Below, piece by piece: positions 1 to 7,174 of a stretch of DNA of 64,000 bases (position 1 is the first letter of the stretch; every line of letters starts with the position of its first letter). The stretch covers positions 1,905,501-1,969,500 of the forward strand of contig NZ_CP015614.1 of assembly GCF_000635915.2 (NCBI RefSeq), read 5' to 3'. The notes beneath the pieces were generated by a model. That model made no database searches and had not been told where the DNA came from. It worked only from the letters and a program-made list of their open reading frames with translations. The DNA comes from Brevundimonas naejangsanensis. Its GTDB lineage: Bacteria; Pseudomonadota; Alphaproteobacteria; Caulobacterales; Caulobacteraceae. The position numbers and the translations under genes are program-made.

Positions 1-54
1 CTGGCCGACCTGACCCAGGCTCTGGATGCGGTGACGCTGAAGGCGGCGGCGTAA
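1..54 (+). CDS. 3' end of an unidentified protein (partial)
   Basis: An open frame runs from the left edge to a TAA at 52-54 and encodes 17 residues ending in LKAAA. The residues are helix-friendly and in frame with the edge, which suggests the C-terminus of a larger upstream protein. Too little is present to name a family. Confidence 0.5.
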   Translation: MADLTQALDAVTLKAAA

Positions 55-67
55 TCCAAACACGCGC

Positions 68-366
68 CTCTCCCTCCCCGTCCCGGGGAGGGTGGCTGAG
101 CCTGCAAAGCGAAGCCGGGTGGGGACGGCAGGGCGATGGGTGCGCGTCTTCTATCTGGCCGTCATTCTCGGGCTTGACCCGAGAGTCCAGTAAACACGAC
201 GGCGGCCACATCAGCCCTCACGACGGTTCAGGCGTTGCGGGGCTGGATTCTCGGGTCAAGCCCGAGAATGACGGCGGGTGGGTGGTGTGGGGGGCGCTCA
301 GGATCACCTCGCCCTCCCCACCCGGTCGCTTCGCGACCACCCTCCCCGGGACGGGGAGGGAGAGGG
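68..366. repeat. Outer inverted pair of a GC-rich intergenic repeat
   Basis: The arms are about 68-125 and 305-366. Each contains a CCTCCCCGTCCCGGGGAGGG core followed by a GAAGC..CCGGGTGGGGA tail, and they face each other. The sequence fits the dispersed, non-coding palindromic units common between genes in Caulobacterales. Open frames across it lack coding character. Confidence 0.7.
161..272. repeat. Inner 30-bp inverted repeat pair
   Basis: The arms are 161-190 and 243-272. One is the reverse complement of the other with a single mismatch, and both contain TCTCGGGTCAAGCCCGAGAA-type palindromic sequence. The pair is nested inside the outer repeat. It could fold as a long hairpin in a transcript or be a small dispersed element. 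Confidence 0.75.
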
Positions 367-375
367 TCGGCGTCC

Positions 376-2199
376 TTAAGCTACGGCCCGCGCCAGGGCC
401 TCCATCCGCCCGCGCGCGTCCAGATCGCGCGCGTCGTCCAACGCGAACTGCCCCATCATCCGATCCAGCTCGACCGCGTCCGACGCCAGAGCATGGCTGG
501 CGGCGGTCGACTGCTCGACCATGGCCGCGTTCTGCTGCGTGACCTGATCCATCTGGGTCACGGCGATATTGACCTGCTGCAGACCGCTGGACTGCTCCTG
601 CGAAGACGCGGCGATTTCTTCGGCGATGGTCGTCAGGCGTTCGATCTGACCGGCGATCCGCTCCAGCGCCTGGCCGGTATCGCCGACCAGGGCCACCCCC
701 GCCCCGACCTGACGGCCGGATTCCGAAATCAGCGTCTTGATCTCCTTGGCCGCAGAGGCCGAACGCTGGGCCAGGGCCCGCACCTCGGACGCCACCACGG
801 CGAAGCCGCGCCCGGCGTCGCCCGCCCGCGCCGCCTCTACCCCTGCATTCAGAGCCAGCAGATTGGTCTGGAAGGCGATCTCGTCGATCACGCCGATGAT
901 GGCGCCGATCTGGTTCGAGGATTGTTGGATCGCGCTCATGGCGGCGATGGCGCGGCCGACCACGGCCTGCCCCTCGACCGCTTCGGACCGGGCGCCGCGC
1001 ACCACGCCGCCCGCCTCTATCGCGCCCTCGGCCGAACGGGCCACGGTGGCGGTGATCTGTTCAAGAGCGGCCGCCGTCTCTTCCAGGCTGGCGGCCTGCT
1101 GTTCGGTGCGGCGCGACAGGTCGTCGGAGGCGTGGCTGATCTCGCGGGCGCTGGCGCCGATGGCGGCGGCGCGTTCGACGATGACCCGCATCACGCCCTG
1201 CAGCCGATCCATCGCCGCGTTGAAATCGGTGCGCAGGCCTTCATATTCCGGCGCGAACGGGTCGTTCAGACGGAAGGCCAACTGGCCGCCCGACAGGCGC
1301 TCCAGCCCCCTGGCCACGCCCTGGACCACCTGGGCCTGCTGGCGGGCGGCCTCGGCGTCGCGGGCGGCCTGCGCCTGCTGTTCGGCTTCGGCGATCAGGC
1401 GCGCGGCCTCGGCCTCGGCCTCCAGACGCGCCTTCTCCTCGGCGTTCTGTTTGAAGGTCAGGACGGCGTCGGCCATGCGCCCGATCTCGTCGCGGCGGCC
1501 CATTGCCGGAATGGCCACGTTCAGATCGCCGCCGGCCAGACGGCCCATGGCGCGGGTCATGGCCTCGACCGGGCGGCTGAGGGCGCCGATCAGCCACAGG
1601 GCGGCGGCCACGGCGATGGCCAGAGCCAGCACCCCGCCGATGGCGAAGGAGACATAGGCCTGAACAAAGGCGGCGGATTTGGCCTCGGCGCGCGCCTGGG
1701 CCTGAGCCGCCTCCCTGGTCTGGATGGCGCTGACCGCCTGGCGAATGTCTGTCAGGCGGGCGCCGGCGGCCGCCTGCGACTGCGCCGCGCCATCGGCTGC
1801 GGGATCGCGGGCCAGAGCCATGATCTCTGCAGCGCTCTTCTCGAATGCGCCGGCGGCGGCGATCAGAGCCGTCTGTTCGGCGACATAGGCGCCCTCGACA
1901 TCCGACGCCGCCAGGTCCGCCATGCGCGCCTTCACGTCGGCGCCGCTCGTGTCGAACACCTCGATGAAGGCCGGGTCGCGATTGGCGACATAGCCGCGCA
2001 TGGCGTTCTGCTGCTCGACGGCGGCGGCCAGCAGGCGGTCGGACGCCTTCATCACCTCGCGCGACGTCAGGTCCGCCGCGTCGGCGCGCTGCAGCGAGAC
2101 CACGCACCACAGGACGATCAGGGTCGCCGCCCCGCAGGCCCCGATCACCGCCATGAAGGACAGGATCAGCTTCTTGGGCACGGACAGGTTCTGCAGCAT
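376..2199 (-). CDS. Membrane methyl-accepting chemotaxis protein
   Basis: A 607-residue transmembrane chemoreceptor that would sense a periplasmic signal and control CheA through CheW. A first membrane helix lies at about residues 10-35, followed by a roughly 140-residue periplasmic helical domain, a second helix at about 178-205, a HAMP segment, coiled coil, and a signalling domain with the hairpin-tip sequence [22 protein letters not shown]-rich methylation helices flank the tip. The C-terminus (ARAVA) has no xWxxF tether, unlike the receptor at 47.5 kb. Ligand unknown. The ATG at 2197-2199 is followed directly by the hydrophobic N-terminus. No chemotaxis operon genes adjoin it. Confidence 0.93.
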   Translation of the reverse strand: MLQNLSVPKKLILSFMAVIGACGAATLIVLWCVVSLQRADAADLTSREVMKASDRLLAAAVEQQNAMRGYVANRDPAFIEVFDTSGADVKARMADLAASDVEGAYVAEQTALIAAAGAFEKSAAEIMALARDPAADGAAQSQAAAGARLTDIRQAVSAIQTREAAQAQARAEAKSAAFVQAYVSFAIGGVLALAIAVAAALWLIGALSRPVEAMTRAMGRLAGGDLNVAIPAMGRRDEIGRMADAVLTFKQNAEEKARLEAEAEAARLIAEAEQQAQAARDAEAARQQAQVVQGVARGLERLSGGQLAFRLNDPFAPEYEGLRTDFNAAMDRLQGVMRVIVERAAAIGASAREISHASDDLSRRTEQQAASLEETAAALEQITATVARSAEGAIEAGGVVRGARSEAVEGQAVVGRAIAAMSAIQQSSNQIGAIIGVIDEIAFQTNLLALNAGVEAARAGDAGRGFAVVASEVRALAQRSASAAKEIKTLISESGRQVGAGVALVGDTGQALERIAGQIERLTTIAEEIAASSQEQSSGLQQVNIAVTQMDQVTQQNAAMVEQSTAASHALASDAVELDRMMGQFALDDARDLDARGRMEALARAVA

Positions 2200-2298
2200 G
2201 GCTCACGGCTCAGACAGAGGGAGGTTCAGCCTCGCTCCTACCCCGCCGTTGTTCGACAAAGTGTTAGCGCCCGCCTGCGGGCATCTACTTAGTCGCGC

Positions 2299-3123
2299 TC
2301 ACAGCGCCTTCAGCACCACCGACAGGGCCGTCAGCAACAGATAGGCCGCAAACGCCCGGCGCAGGATCTTGCGGTCCAGCCGGTGCGCCAGCCGCGCGCC
2401 ATAGGGCGCCGTCAACGCCGTCAGCAGCCCCATGATCACCGCCGCCGGCACATTGACATAACCCAGCGACAGCGGCGGCCGCCCCGGCGCATCCCAGCCG
2501 AAAAAGGCGAAACCCAACGCAGCCGCCGCCCCGATCGCCAGGCCGAAGCCCGAGGCGGTGGCGACCGCCTGATGGATCGGCCGTCCGCACAGGGTCATCA
2601 TCATGCCGCCGAAGCTGCCGCCCCCCACGCCCATCATGGCGGACAGCAGGCCGATGCCTGTCCCCGCCCCGCGACGGCCCCAGCCCGTCGGCAGGTCTTT
2701 TCTCAGGGTGAACCGCTCGGGCATCACCCCCATCTGCGCCGCGACCAACAGCAGACAGGCGCCATAGACGACCGCCAGACCCTCCATCGAGGTGAAGCCC
2801 GCAATCGCCGCCCCGACCAGACCGCCAAACGCCACCCACGGCGTCCAGGTCTTCAGCACCGTCTCATCCACCGCCCCATGCGCCCGGTGCGTGGCCAGCG
2901 ACCTCAGCGAGGTGGCGACGATGGTCAGAAGCGAGGTGCCGATGGCGACGTGCAGATTGCTCTCGCCGCCCACGCCCAGCACCGAGAAGGCGTAGAACAG
3001 CGCCGGCACCAGCACCGTCCCGCCGCCGACGCCGAACAGGCCGCCGATCACTCCGGCGATCGCCCCGGCGCCGACAAGGGCGGCGAGCATCAGGGCGAGT
3101 TCGGATAGGGGAAGGGCGCTCAT
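2299..3123 (-). CDS. TauE/SafE-family membrane permease
   Basis: 274 residues with about seven or eight hydrophobic segments. The N-terminal GGLFGVGGGTVLVPAL repeat and a second MMGVGGGSFGGMMM glycine motif mark the two halves of the TauE/SafE (DUF81) fold, which exports or imports sulfonates, sulfite or other organic anions. The ATG at 3121-3123 (MSALPLSEL) was preferred because sequence upstream of it lacks hydrophobic or family character. It is a single gene between a chemoreceptor and dusA, and the substrate cannot be told from sequence. Confidence 0.88.
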   Translation of the reverse strand: MSALPLSELALMLAALVGAGAIAGVIGGLFGVGGGTVLVPALFYAFSVLGVGGESNLHVAIGTSLLTIVATSLRSLATHRAHGAVDETVLKTWTPWVAFGGLVGAAIAGFTSMEGLAVVYGACLLLVAAQMGVMPERFTLRKDLPTGWGRRGAGTGIGLLSAMMGVGGGSFGGMMMTLCGRPIHQAVATASGFGLAIGAAAALGFAFFGWDAPGRPPLSLGYVNVPAAVIMGLLTALTAPYGARLAHRLDRKILRRAFAAYLLLTALSVVLKAL

Positions 3124-3153
3124 GGCCGATGGCTTAGCCGCACAGCCCGGCAG

Positions 3154-3228
3154 CGTCATCCCGGAAAGGGTGCAAGGCGGGTCCCTTTCGCCATCCTCCG
3201 GCGAGCATAGCAAGACCGGGGGATGACG
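3154..3228. repeat. Nested intergenic inverted repeat
   Basis: Outer arms CGTCATCCCGG (3154-3164) and CCGGGGGATGACG (3216-3228) enclose inner arms AAAGGG and CCCTTT. The structure lies between the ends of the dusA and permease units. It may act as a terminator or be another dispersed palindrome. Confidence 0.55.
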
Positions 3229-3253
3229 AGAGAAATAGGTGACGCCTAAGGAA

Positions 3254-4288
3254 TCAGGCCGCTTCTTCGCTCTCGCCCAGACGGGCCTGCCGCGCTTCGG
3301 CCTCACGCACGGCCGAGACCGCGCGATCCACCACCTCCAGCCCCGCGCCGGGCTTCACGCCCTCCACGGTCAGGATGCGACGAAAGGCCCGCGCCCCCGC
3401 CCGGCCGTGCATCAGCCCCAGCATGTGCCGAGTCATGCTCGCCAGATTGGCGCCCTCGTCCAGCCGCGCCGCCATATAGGGGCGGTAACGCTCCAGCGCC
3501 TCGAAGACGTCCACGTCTTCAACAGCCTCGCCGAAGATCCGGCGGTCCACCTGCCCCATCAGGGCCGGCTCGTGATAGGCCGCGCGCCCCAGCATGACGC
3601 CGTCCAACTGCACCCCGTCCGAGGCGTCCAGATGCGCCTCGGCCTGGTCCAGATCGCCGATGCCGCCGTTGATGCAGATGGTCAGATGCGGCCGCTCGCG
3701 CTTCAGCCGCCGCACCAGATCATAGTCCAGCGGCGGCACGTCGCGATTCTCCTTGGGCGACAGGCCCTTCAGCCAGGCCTTGCGCGCGTGGACGACGAAG
3801 TGGGTGATCCCCACCGCCGCCGAGGCGTCGACCGTGGCGAACAGGCTCTCCTGCGGGTCCTGATCATCGACGCCGATGCGGCATTTGACGGTGGCGGGCA
3901 CGGCGACCGCCGCCTTGATCGCCGCCATGCAGTCGGCCACCAGCTCCGGCTCGCGCATTAGACAAGCGCCGAAACGGCCCGATTGCACGCGATCCGAAGG
4001 GCAGCCGACATTCAGGTTGATCTCGTCATAGCCATACGACTCGCCGATCTTCGCCGCCTCGGCCAGCTGGGCCGAGTCCGAACCGCCGAGTTGCAGCGCC
4101 ACCGGATGCTCGACCGCGTCAAAGCCCAGCAGGCGGTCCCGATCGCCGTGAATCACCGCCGGCGCCGTCACCATCTCCGTATACAGCAGGGCGCGCGCGC
4201 TCAACGCACGATGAAACGCCCGACAGTTTCGGTCGGTCCAGTCCATCATGGGCGCTACGGACAGTCTATGAGCTTGATTTATAGACAT
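3254..4288 (-). CDS. dusA: tRNA-dihydrouridine(20/20a) synthase DusA
   Basis: 344 residues. This FMN flavoenzyme reduces uridine in the tRNA D-loop using NADPH. The N-terminal HRLSVAPMMDWTDRNCR and the catalytic-loop NVGCPSDRVQSGRFGACLM are diagnostic for DusA, and the Cys of NVGCPS is the expected proton donor. The first six codons (MSINQA) and the AT-rich upstream sequence differ from the GC-rich rest of the gene. They probably come from an element integrated at 4243-4270, which would have replaced the native start. A second dusA-like start lies at 25746. The ATG at 4286-4288 has only a weak ribosome site. Confidence 0.95.
   Translation of the reverse strand: MSINQAHRLSVAPMMDWTDRNCRAFHRALSARALLYTEMVTAPAVIHGDRDRLLGFDAVEHPVALQLGGSDSAQLAEAAKIGESYGYDEINLNVGCPSDRVQSGRFGACLMREPELVADCMAAIKAAVAVPATVKCRIGVDDQDPQESLFATVDASAAVGITHFVVHARKAWLKGLSPKENRDVPPLDYDLVRRLKRERPHLTICINGGIGDLDQAEAHLDASDGVQLDGVMLGRAAYHEPALMGQVDRRIFGEAVEDVDVFEALERYRPYMAARLDEGANLASMTRHMLGLMHGRAGARAFRRILTVEGVKPGAGLEVVDRAVSAVREAEARQARLGESEEAA
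4243..4270. other. Attachment-site repeat inside the dusA 5' end
   Basis: This 28-bp stretch, CCATCATGGGCG..GACAGTCTATG on the plus strand, encodes the start of HRLSVAPMMD on the minus strand. It recurs at 25707-25734 with 26 of 28 bases the same. The 5' end of dusA is an established target of DusA-associated tyrosine integrases, and an integrase remnant begins 129 bp away. I read it as one end of an integrated element. Confidence 0.75.
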
Positions 4289-4319
4289 TTTTTAGTATGA
4301 TCAAAAGTTGGAAGGCGGC

Positions 4320-4384
4320 GTGTGCACTCGAATTTGCGACGTATTGCGACGTTTTTCCCGGGTTTTCGACACCTCAGTGCACAC
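4320..4384. promoter_or_regulatory. Direct and inverted repeats between att and integrase
   Basis: Inverted arms GTGTGCACT (4320-4328) and AGTGCACAC (4376-4384) enclose the tandem decamers TTGCGACGTA and TTGCGACGTT (4334-4353). Short repeats between an attachment core and an integrase gene are typical arm-type recombinase or excisionase sites, or an integrase operator. The assignment is positional. Confidence 0.4.
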
Positions 4385-4398
4385 AGAGCGCACACGAA

Positions 4399-4660
4399 AT
4401 GGCGACGTACTCGAAACTCCCGTCCGGAACGTGGCGGGTCCAGGTCAGACGGAAGGGTCGCTATATAAGCAAGACCTTCCTCAAACGCGATAACGCGCGC
4501 CGATGGGCCGCCGAAGCCGAGGGACGGATCGATCGTGGCGAGGTCCCTACCCCGTCGCGGTCAGCGCGGCTTCGCACGTTCGGCGAACTTATCGACCTGC
4601 ACGTCGAGGACATGAAGTCCGTCGGAAAGACGCCCACGCGTTCGAAAGCGGCGATGCGGC
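4399..4660 (+). pseudogene. Truncated tyrosine recombinase (DusA-type integrase), N-terminus
   Basis: From the ATG at 4399 the frame encodes MATYSKLPSGTWRVQVRRKG followed by YISKTFLKRDNARRWAAEAE. This is the beta-hairpin N-terminal domain of phage-type integrases, followed by the start of a SAM-like core-binding domain (TFGELIDLHVEDM). Integrase character ends at about 4655, where the sequence switches to an unrelated hydrolase in another frame. The catalytic R..HxxR..Y domain is absent, so it cannot recombine DNA. It is transcribed away from dusA, as expected for an element integrated in dusA. Confidence 0.75.
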
Positions 4661-4870
4661 GGCGCCTCTGGAGGCGTTTGCCCCCGACCGACTCGTCCTC
4701 TGGGGGCACAGCTTTGGCGCCTTTGCGGCCGTCGCCGCTGCGACCCAATCCGACCGCTTCTCCGCCGTCATCGCTGCGAACGGCCCCTATAATCTGCTCA
4801 GCGTCTGGGGGCAGTTTTCCCTAAAGCCATCCATTTCACCGGAGGCCCCCCTCCGCGTGAGGATGGCGCA
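4660..4870 (+). pseudogene. Remnant of an S9-type (prolyl oligopeptidase) hydrolase
   Basis: In the frame passing through 4671, residues DRLVLWGHSFGAFAAVAAAT followed by QSDRFSAVIAANGPYNLLSVWG resemble the nucleophile elbow (GHSFG) and next strand of S9 peptidases. Neither the N-terminal propeller nor the catalytic Asp and His remain. The fragment abuts the truncated integrase, so a deletion probably fused the two gene remains. Confidence 0.6.
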
Positions 4871-4875
4871 GACAT

Positions 4876-5739
4876 TCAACCGACGCCAACCCCCGACGCC
4901 AGACGCCCTGGCCGCTCAGGTTCCCCTTGGCCGTCCGCCTGCGGCAGGGTTTCATTGCGCCCGATCTCCCGACACTGGTCCGCAACCAGCGCATACCCCT
5001 CCCCTCGTCTTGTCTTCAGCCAACCGGCGTCAGGTTCGATCAAAGTCAGGCGCACACGAAGGCGGTGCACGCGGATGCGCCAGTCAATCCAGGCGCGGTT
5101 CCAGGGTTCAAGCCTGTGCGACAGTTCGTCGGGGCTGAAGGCCCTGCCGGGCTCGGTGAGGAGGAGCGCCAACAACCTCAGGTCATTTCGAGGCAGATAC
5201 ATCGTTCGGCCGCTCGGCCCCGTGAGTTCGGCGCGACCAGGAGTGAAGGTCCATCCGTCAAAGGCGTAGACCGGCCCCGAGGGGCCGGCATATTCCCGCG
5301 CTCGCTTGCGCCGGACCAGAGCCCTCATCCTGGCCACAAGTTCGTCGACCGCGAGGTCGGGCGACAAGCATTCGTCTGCACCGAGATCCAGGGCACGGAC
5401 ATAGTCGTTCACCTGATCAGGTTCATGGAGCAGAATCAGAAGCGATTCATCACGACCGCCCAGCCGCGAGCAGGCCCTCCAGCACGAGCGGACCATGCTC
5501 TTCGGCTTGAGCAGGACGACGTCGCGGCCCGACAGCATCGAAGCCTCGGCCGGCGTGCGCAGTTCGCCGACCTTCAGCTCAATCCCGGGCATCGCCAGCG
5601 AACGACGGGCCGCCGCAGCCCAGGTCCAGTCATCCGTGAGAAGCGCCAACTTCAACAGTTCGCTCGTCTCCTCAGGCCGGTCGGCCGCGGACGGGCGTTC
5701 CAGGGACTTCCTCACGCGCGCCCGTTTTGGCGTCTGCAT
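4876..5739 (-). CDS. Atypical OmpR-like regulator with degenerate receiver
   Basis: About 287 residues from the ATG at 5737-5739; an upstream in-frame start at 5787 is possible. Residues 30-140 have receiver-like layout, with acidic pocket TDD at 35-37. However, the phospho-acceptor Asp is replaced by Lys (VVLLKPK, Lys78), and the conserved Lys of the usual TKPF motif lies in SPDL here. A winged-helix domain follows (LPRNDLRLLALLLTEPGRAF ... RIRVHRLRVRL ... RRGEGYAL), matching OmpR/PhoB output domains. It is therefore probably a phosphorylation-independent DNA-binding regulator. No histidine kinase is adjacent. Targets unknown. Confidence 0.75.
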   Translation of the reverse strand: MQTPKRARVRKSLERPSAADRPEETSELLKLALLTDDWTWAAAARRSLAMPGIELKVGELRTPAEASMLSGRDVVLLKPKSMVRSCWRACSRLGGRDESLLILLHEPDQVNDYVRALDLGADECLSPDLAVDELVARMRALVRRKRAREYAGPSGPVYAFDGWTFTPGRAELTGPSGRTMYLPRNDLRLLALLLTEPGRAFSPDELSHRLEPWNRAWIDWRIRVHRLRVRLTLIEPDAGWLKTRRGEGYALVADQCREIGRNETLPQADGQGEPERPGRLASGVGVG

Positions 5740-5939
5740 GAGGCGATCTCTGGAACGCGGAAGGCGGGAGGGCGCGATGATCGGCATAGGCTTGTCCAGG
5801 CATGGAGGGGCTGACGGCGACGACGCTGACGGAGGGCTTCTCTCGTGTCGCGCAGGATCGGCCGTCGATGGTCATGATCGACCGACGCCTTCCGCCGCTC
5901 GTTGAAAGCCTGCAGGCTTAAAAACGGGGAGGCTGCACT

Positions 5940-6818
5940 ATGAATTGCTTGTCCCTTCCCCGGCGCTCACGCCTCACGGCACGGCTTGTCCAGGTGTCAG
6001 CCGGCGACCATTCCCTGTCTCCCGCCCTGGATCATCGACTGCTTGTCCATCAGGGACCGCCCGTCTTTGCGATGAGCGCGTCGGACGGAATACGCAAGGC
6101 ACGCCGGCTCCAGAGTGACGGCGATGTCGACTTCATCCCGGCCGGCTGTTGGGGATGGTGGCGGGATGAGGGCCCCAGCAGCCTGATCGCCCTCACCCTG
6201 TGTCCGAGCGTGATATCCAGCGCCGCTTCGACGATGGCCCGCCCCATCCGATCAGTCCGCCTGTCTCCTCGCCTGGGTTTCCGCGACGACAGGCTTGCAG
6301 CCCTGGCCCGCCTGACGCCGAAAGATGACGATCCGGCCTCCTGGCCCTTCGTCGACGCCCTCGCCACAGCCGTCGCCATCCAACTCATCATCCATGCCGA
6401 AGCCCCGTCAGCACCTTCGACGCCGACGCGACTGAAGCCCTTGGGTCAGCGCCGGCTGAAGGCGGTGCTCGCACATATGGACGCCAGACTAGATCAACCC
6501 CTGAGCCTCGACGGGCTGGCCGAAGTGGTCGGTCTGAAGCGATCACAGTTTGCGGCCGCCTTCCGCTTGGCCACCGGCCAGTCCCCGACCCAGTATCTCA
6601 TTCGCAGGCGCGTCGAGGTCGCGGCGCAACTTCTCCAGTCGGGCCCTGTCTCGATCAGCGAGGTCGCCTTCCAGACCGGGTTCGCACACCAGAGCCACCT
6701 CTCTCGCGCTATGCGTCGCCACGTGGGCCTATCCCCCGCTGCGCTGATACGAGCTTCTGACAGCGCCTCTGCAGGACGTTCGGACGAAACGATCAAGCTC
6801 GCGCTCAGGTCGGCCTGA
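5940..6818 (+). CDS. AraC-family transcriptional regulator
   Basis: 292 residues. The C-terminal 100 residues form the two-helix-turn-helix AraC domain (LSLDGLAEVVGLKRSQFAAA ... SISEVAFQTGFAHQSHLSRA ... HVGLSPAAL). The N-terminal half is a weakly conserved sensor domain. It lies 350 bp upstream of, and in the same direction as, a TonB-dependent receptor, so control of that receptor is a reasonable inference. The start ATG at 5940 follows a moderately purine-rich stretch. Confidence 0.88.
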   Translation: MNCLSLPRRSRLTARLVQVSAGDHSLSPALDHRLLVHQGPPVFAMSASDGIRKARRLQSDGDVDFIPAGCWGWWRDEGPSSLIALTLCPSVISSAASTMARPIRSVRLSPRLGFRDDRLAALARLTPKDDDPASWPFVDALATAVAIQLIIHAEAPSAPSTPTRLKPLGQRRLKAVLAHMDARLDQPLSLDGLAEVVGLKRSQFAAAFRLATGQSPTQYLIRRRVEVAAQLLQSGPVSISEVAFQTGFAHQSHLSRAMRRHVGLSPAALIRASDSASAGRSDETIKLALRSA

Positions 6819-7174
6819 CGCACCAGGTGCGTCCTTGCAGTCGCCCATTTCGCTTAAACAAAAACCTTATCCAGCCTCGCCGAACGGTAGCGAAGCCAGG
6901 ATCAGGCTCGCCTCACAGTGTGTTCACTCGGCCCGCGACACGCCCAACCGCCTCATTCCTATCCACACCGCTCCGCGGAATATCTTCGTCAGCGAAGATG
7001 AGGCTCCGGGGACACAATTGCGACCTTATCGCGAACCGCCTGTGTAGATGTCGGCGGATATGGCTTTGAGACGTCCGATCAGGCGCGACCGCCTAGATGC
7101 ACGCCCCCCAGTTTGTCCAAGGCCCGCTCGGCGGTCCGGAGCCGCGCAAGCGGCCAACCTTCTGGAGGAAGTCT
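6819..7174 (+). other. Intergenic region upstream of the TonB receptor
   Basis: 356 bp without a convincing gene. Small open frames here lack a ribosome site and family character. A good Shine-Dalgarno sequence (TGGAGGAA, 7162-7169) sits before the receptor ATG at 7175. The stretch presumably holds the receptor promoter, but no clear operator was identified. Confidence 0.5.

Noticed and set aside
235..2292. 685-codon open frame on the plus strand opposite the first chemoreceptor
   Set aside because: It is the antisense of a clear MCP with family motifs throughout. Its product is Arg/Gly/His-rich and unlike any protein, as expected for the complement of GC-rich codons.
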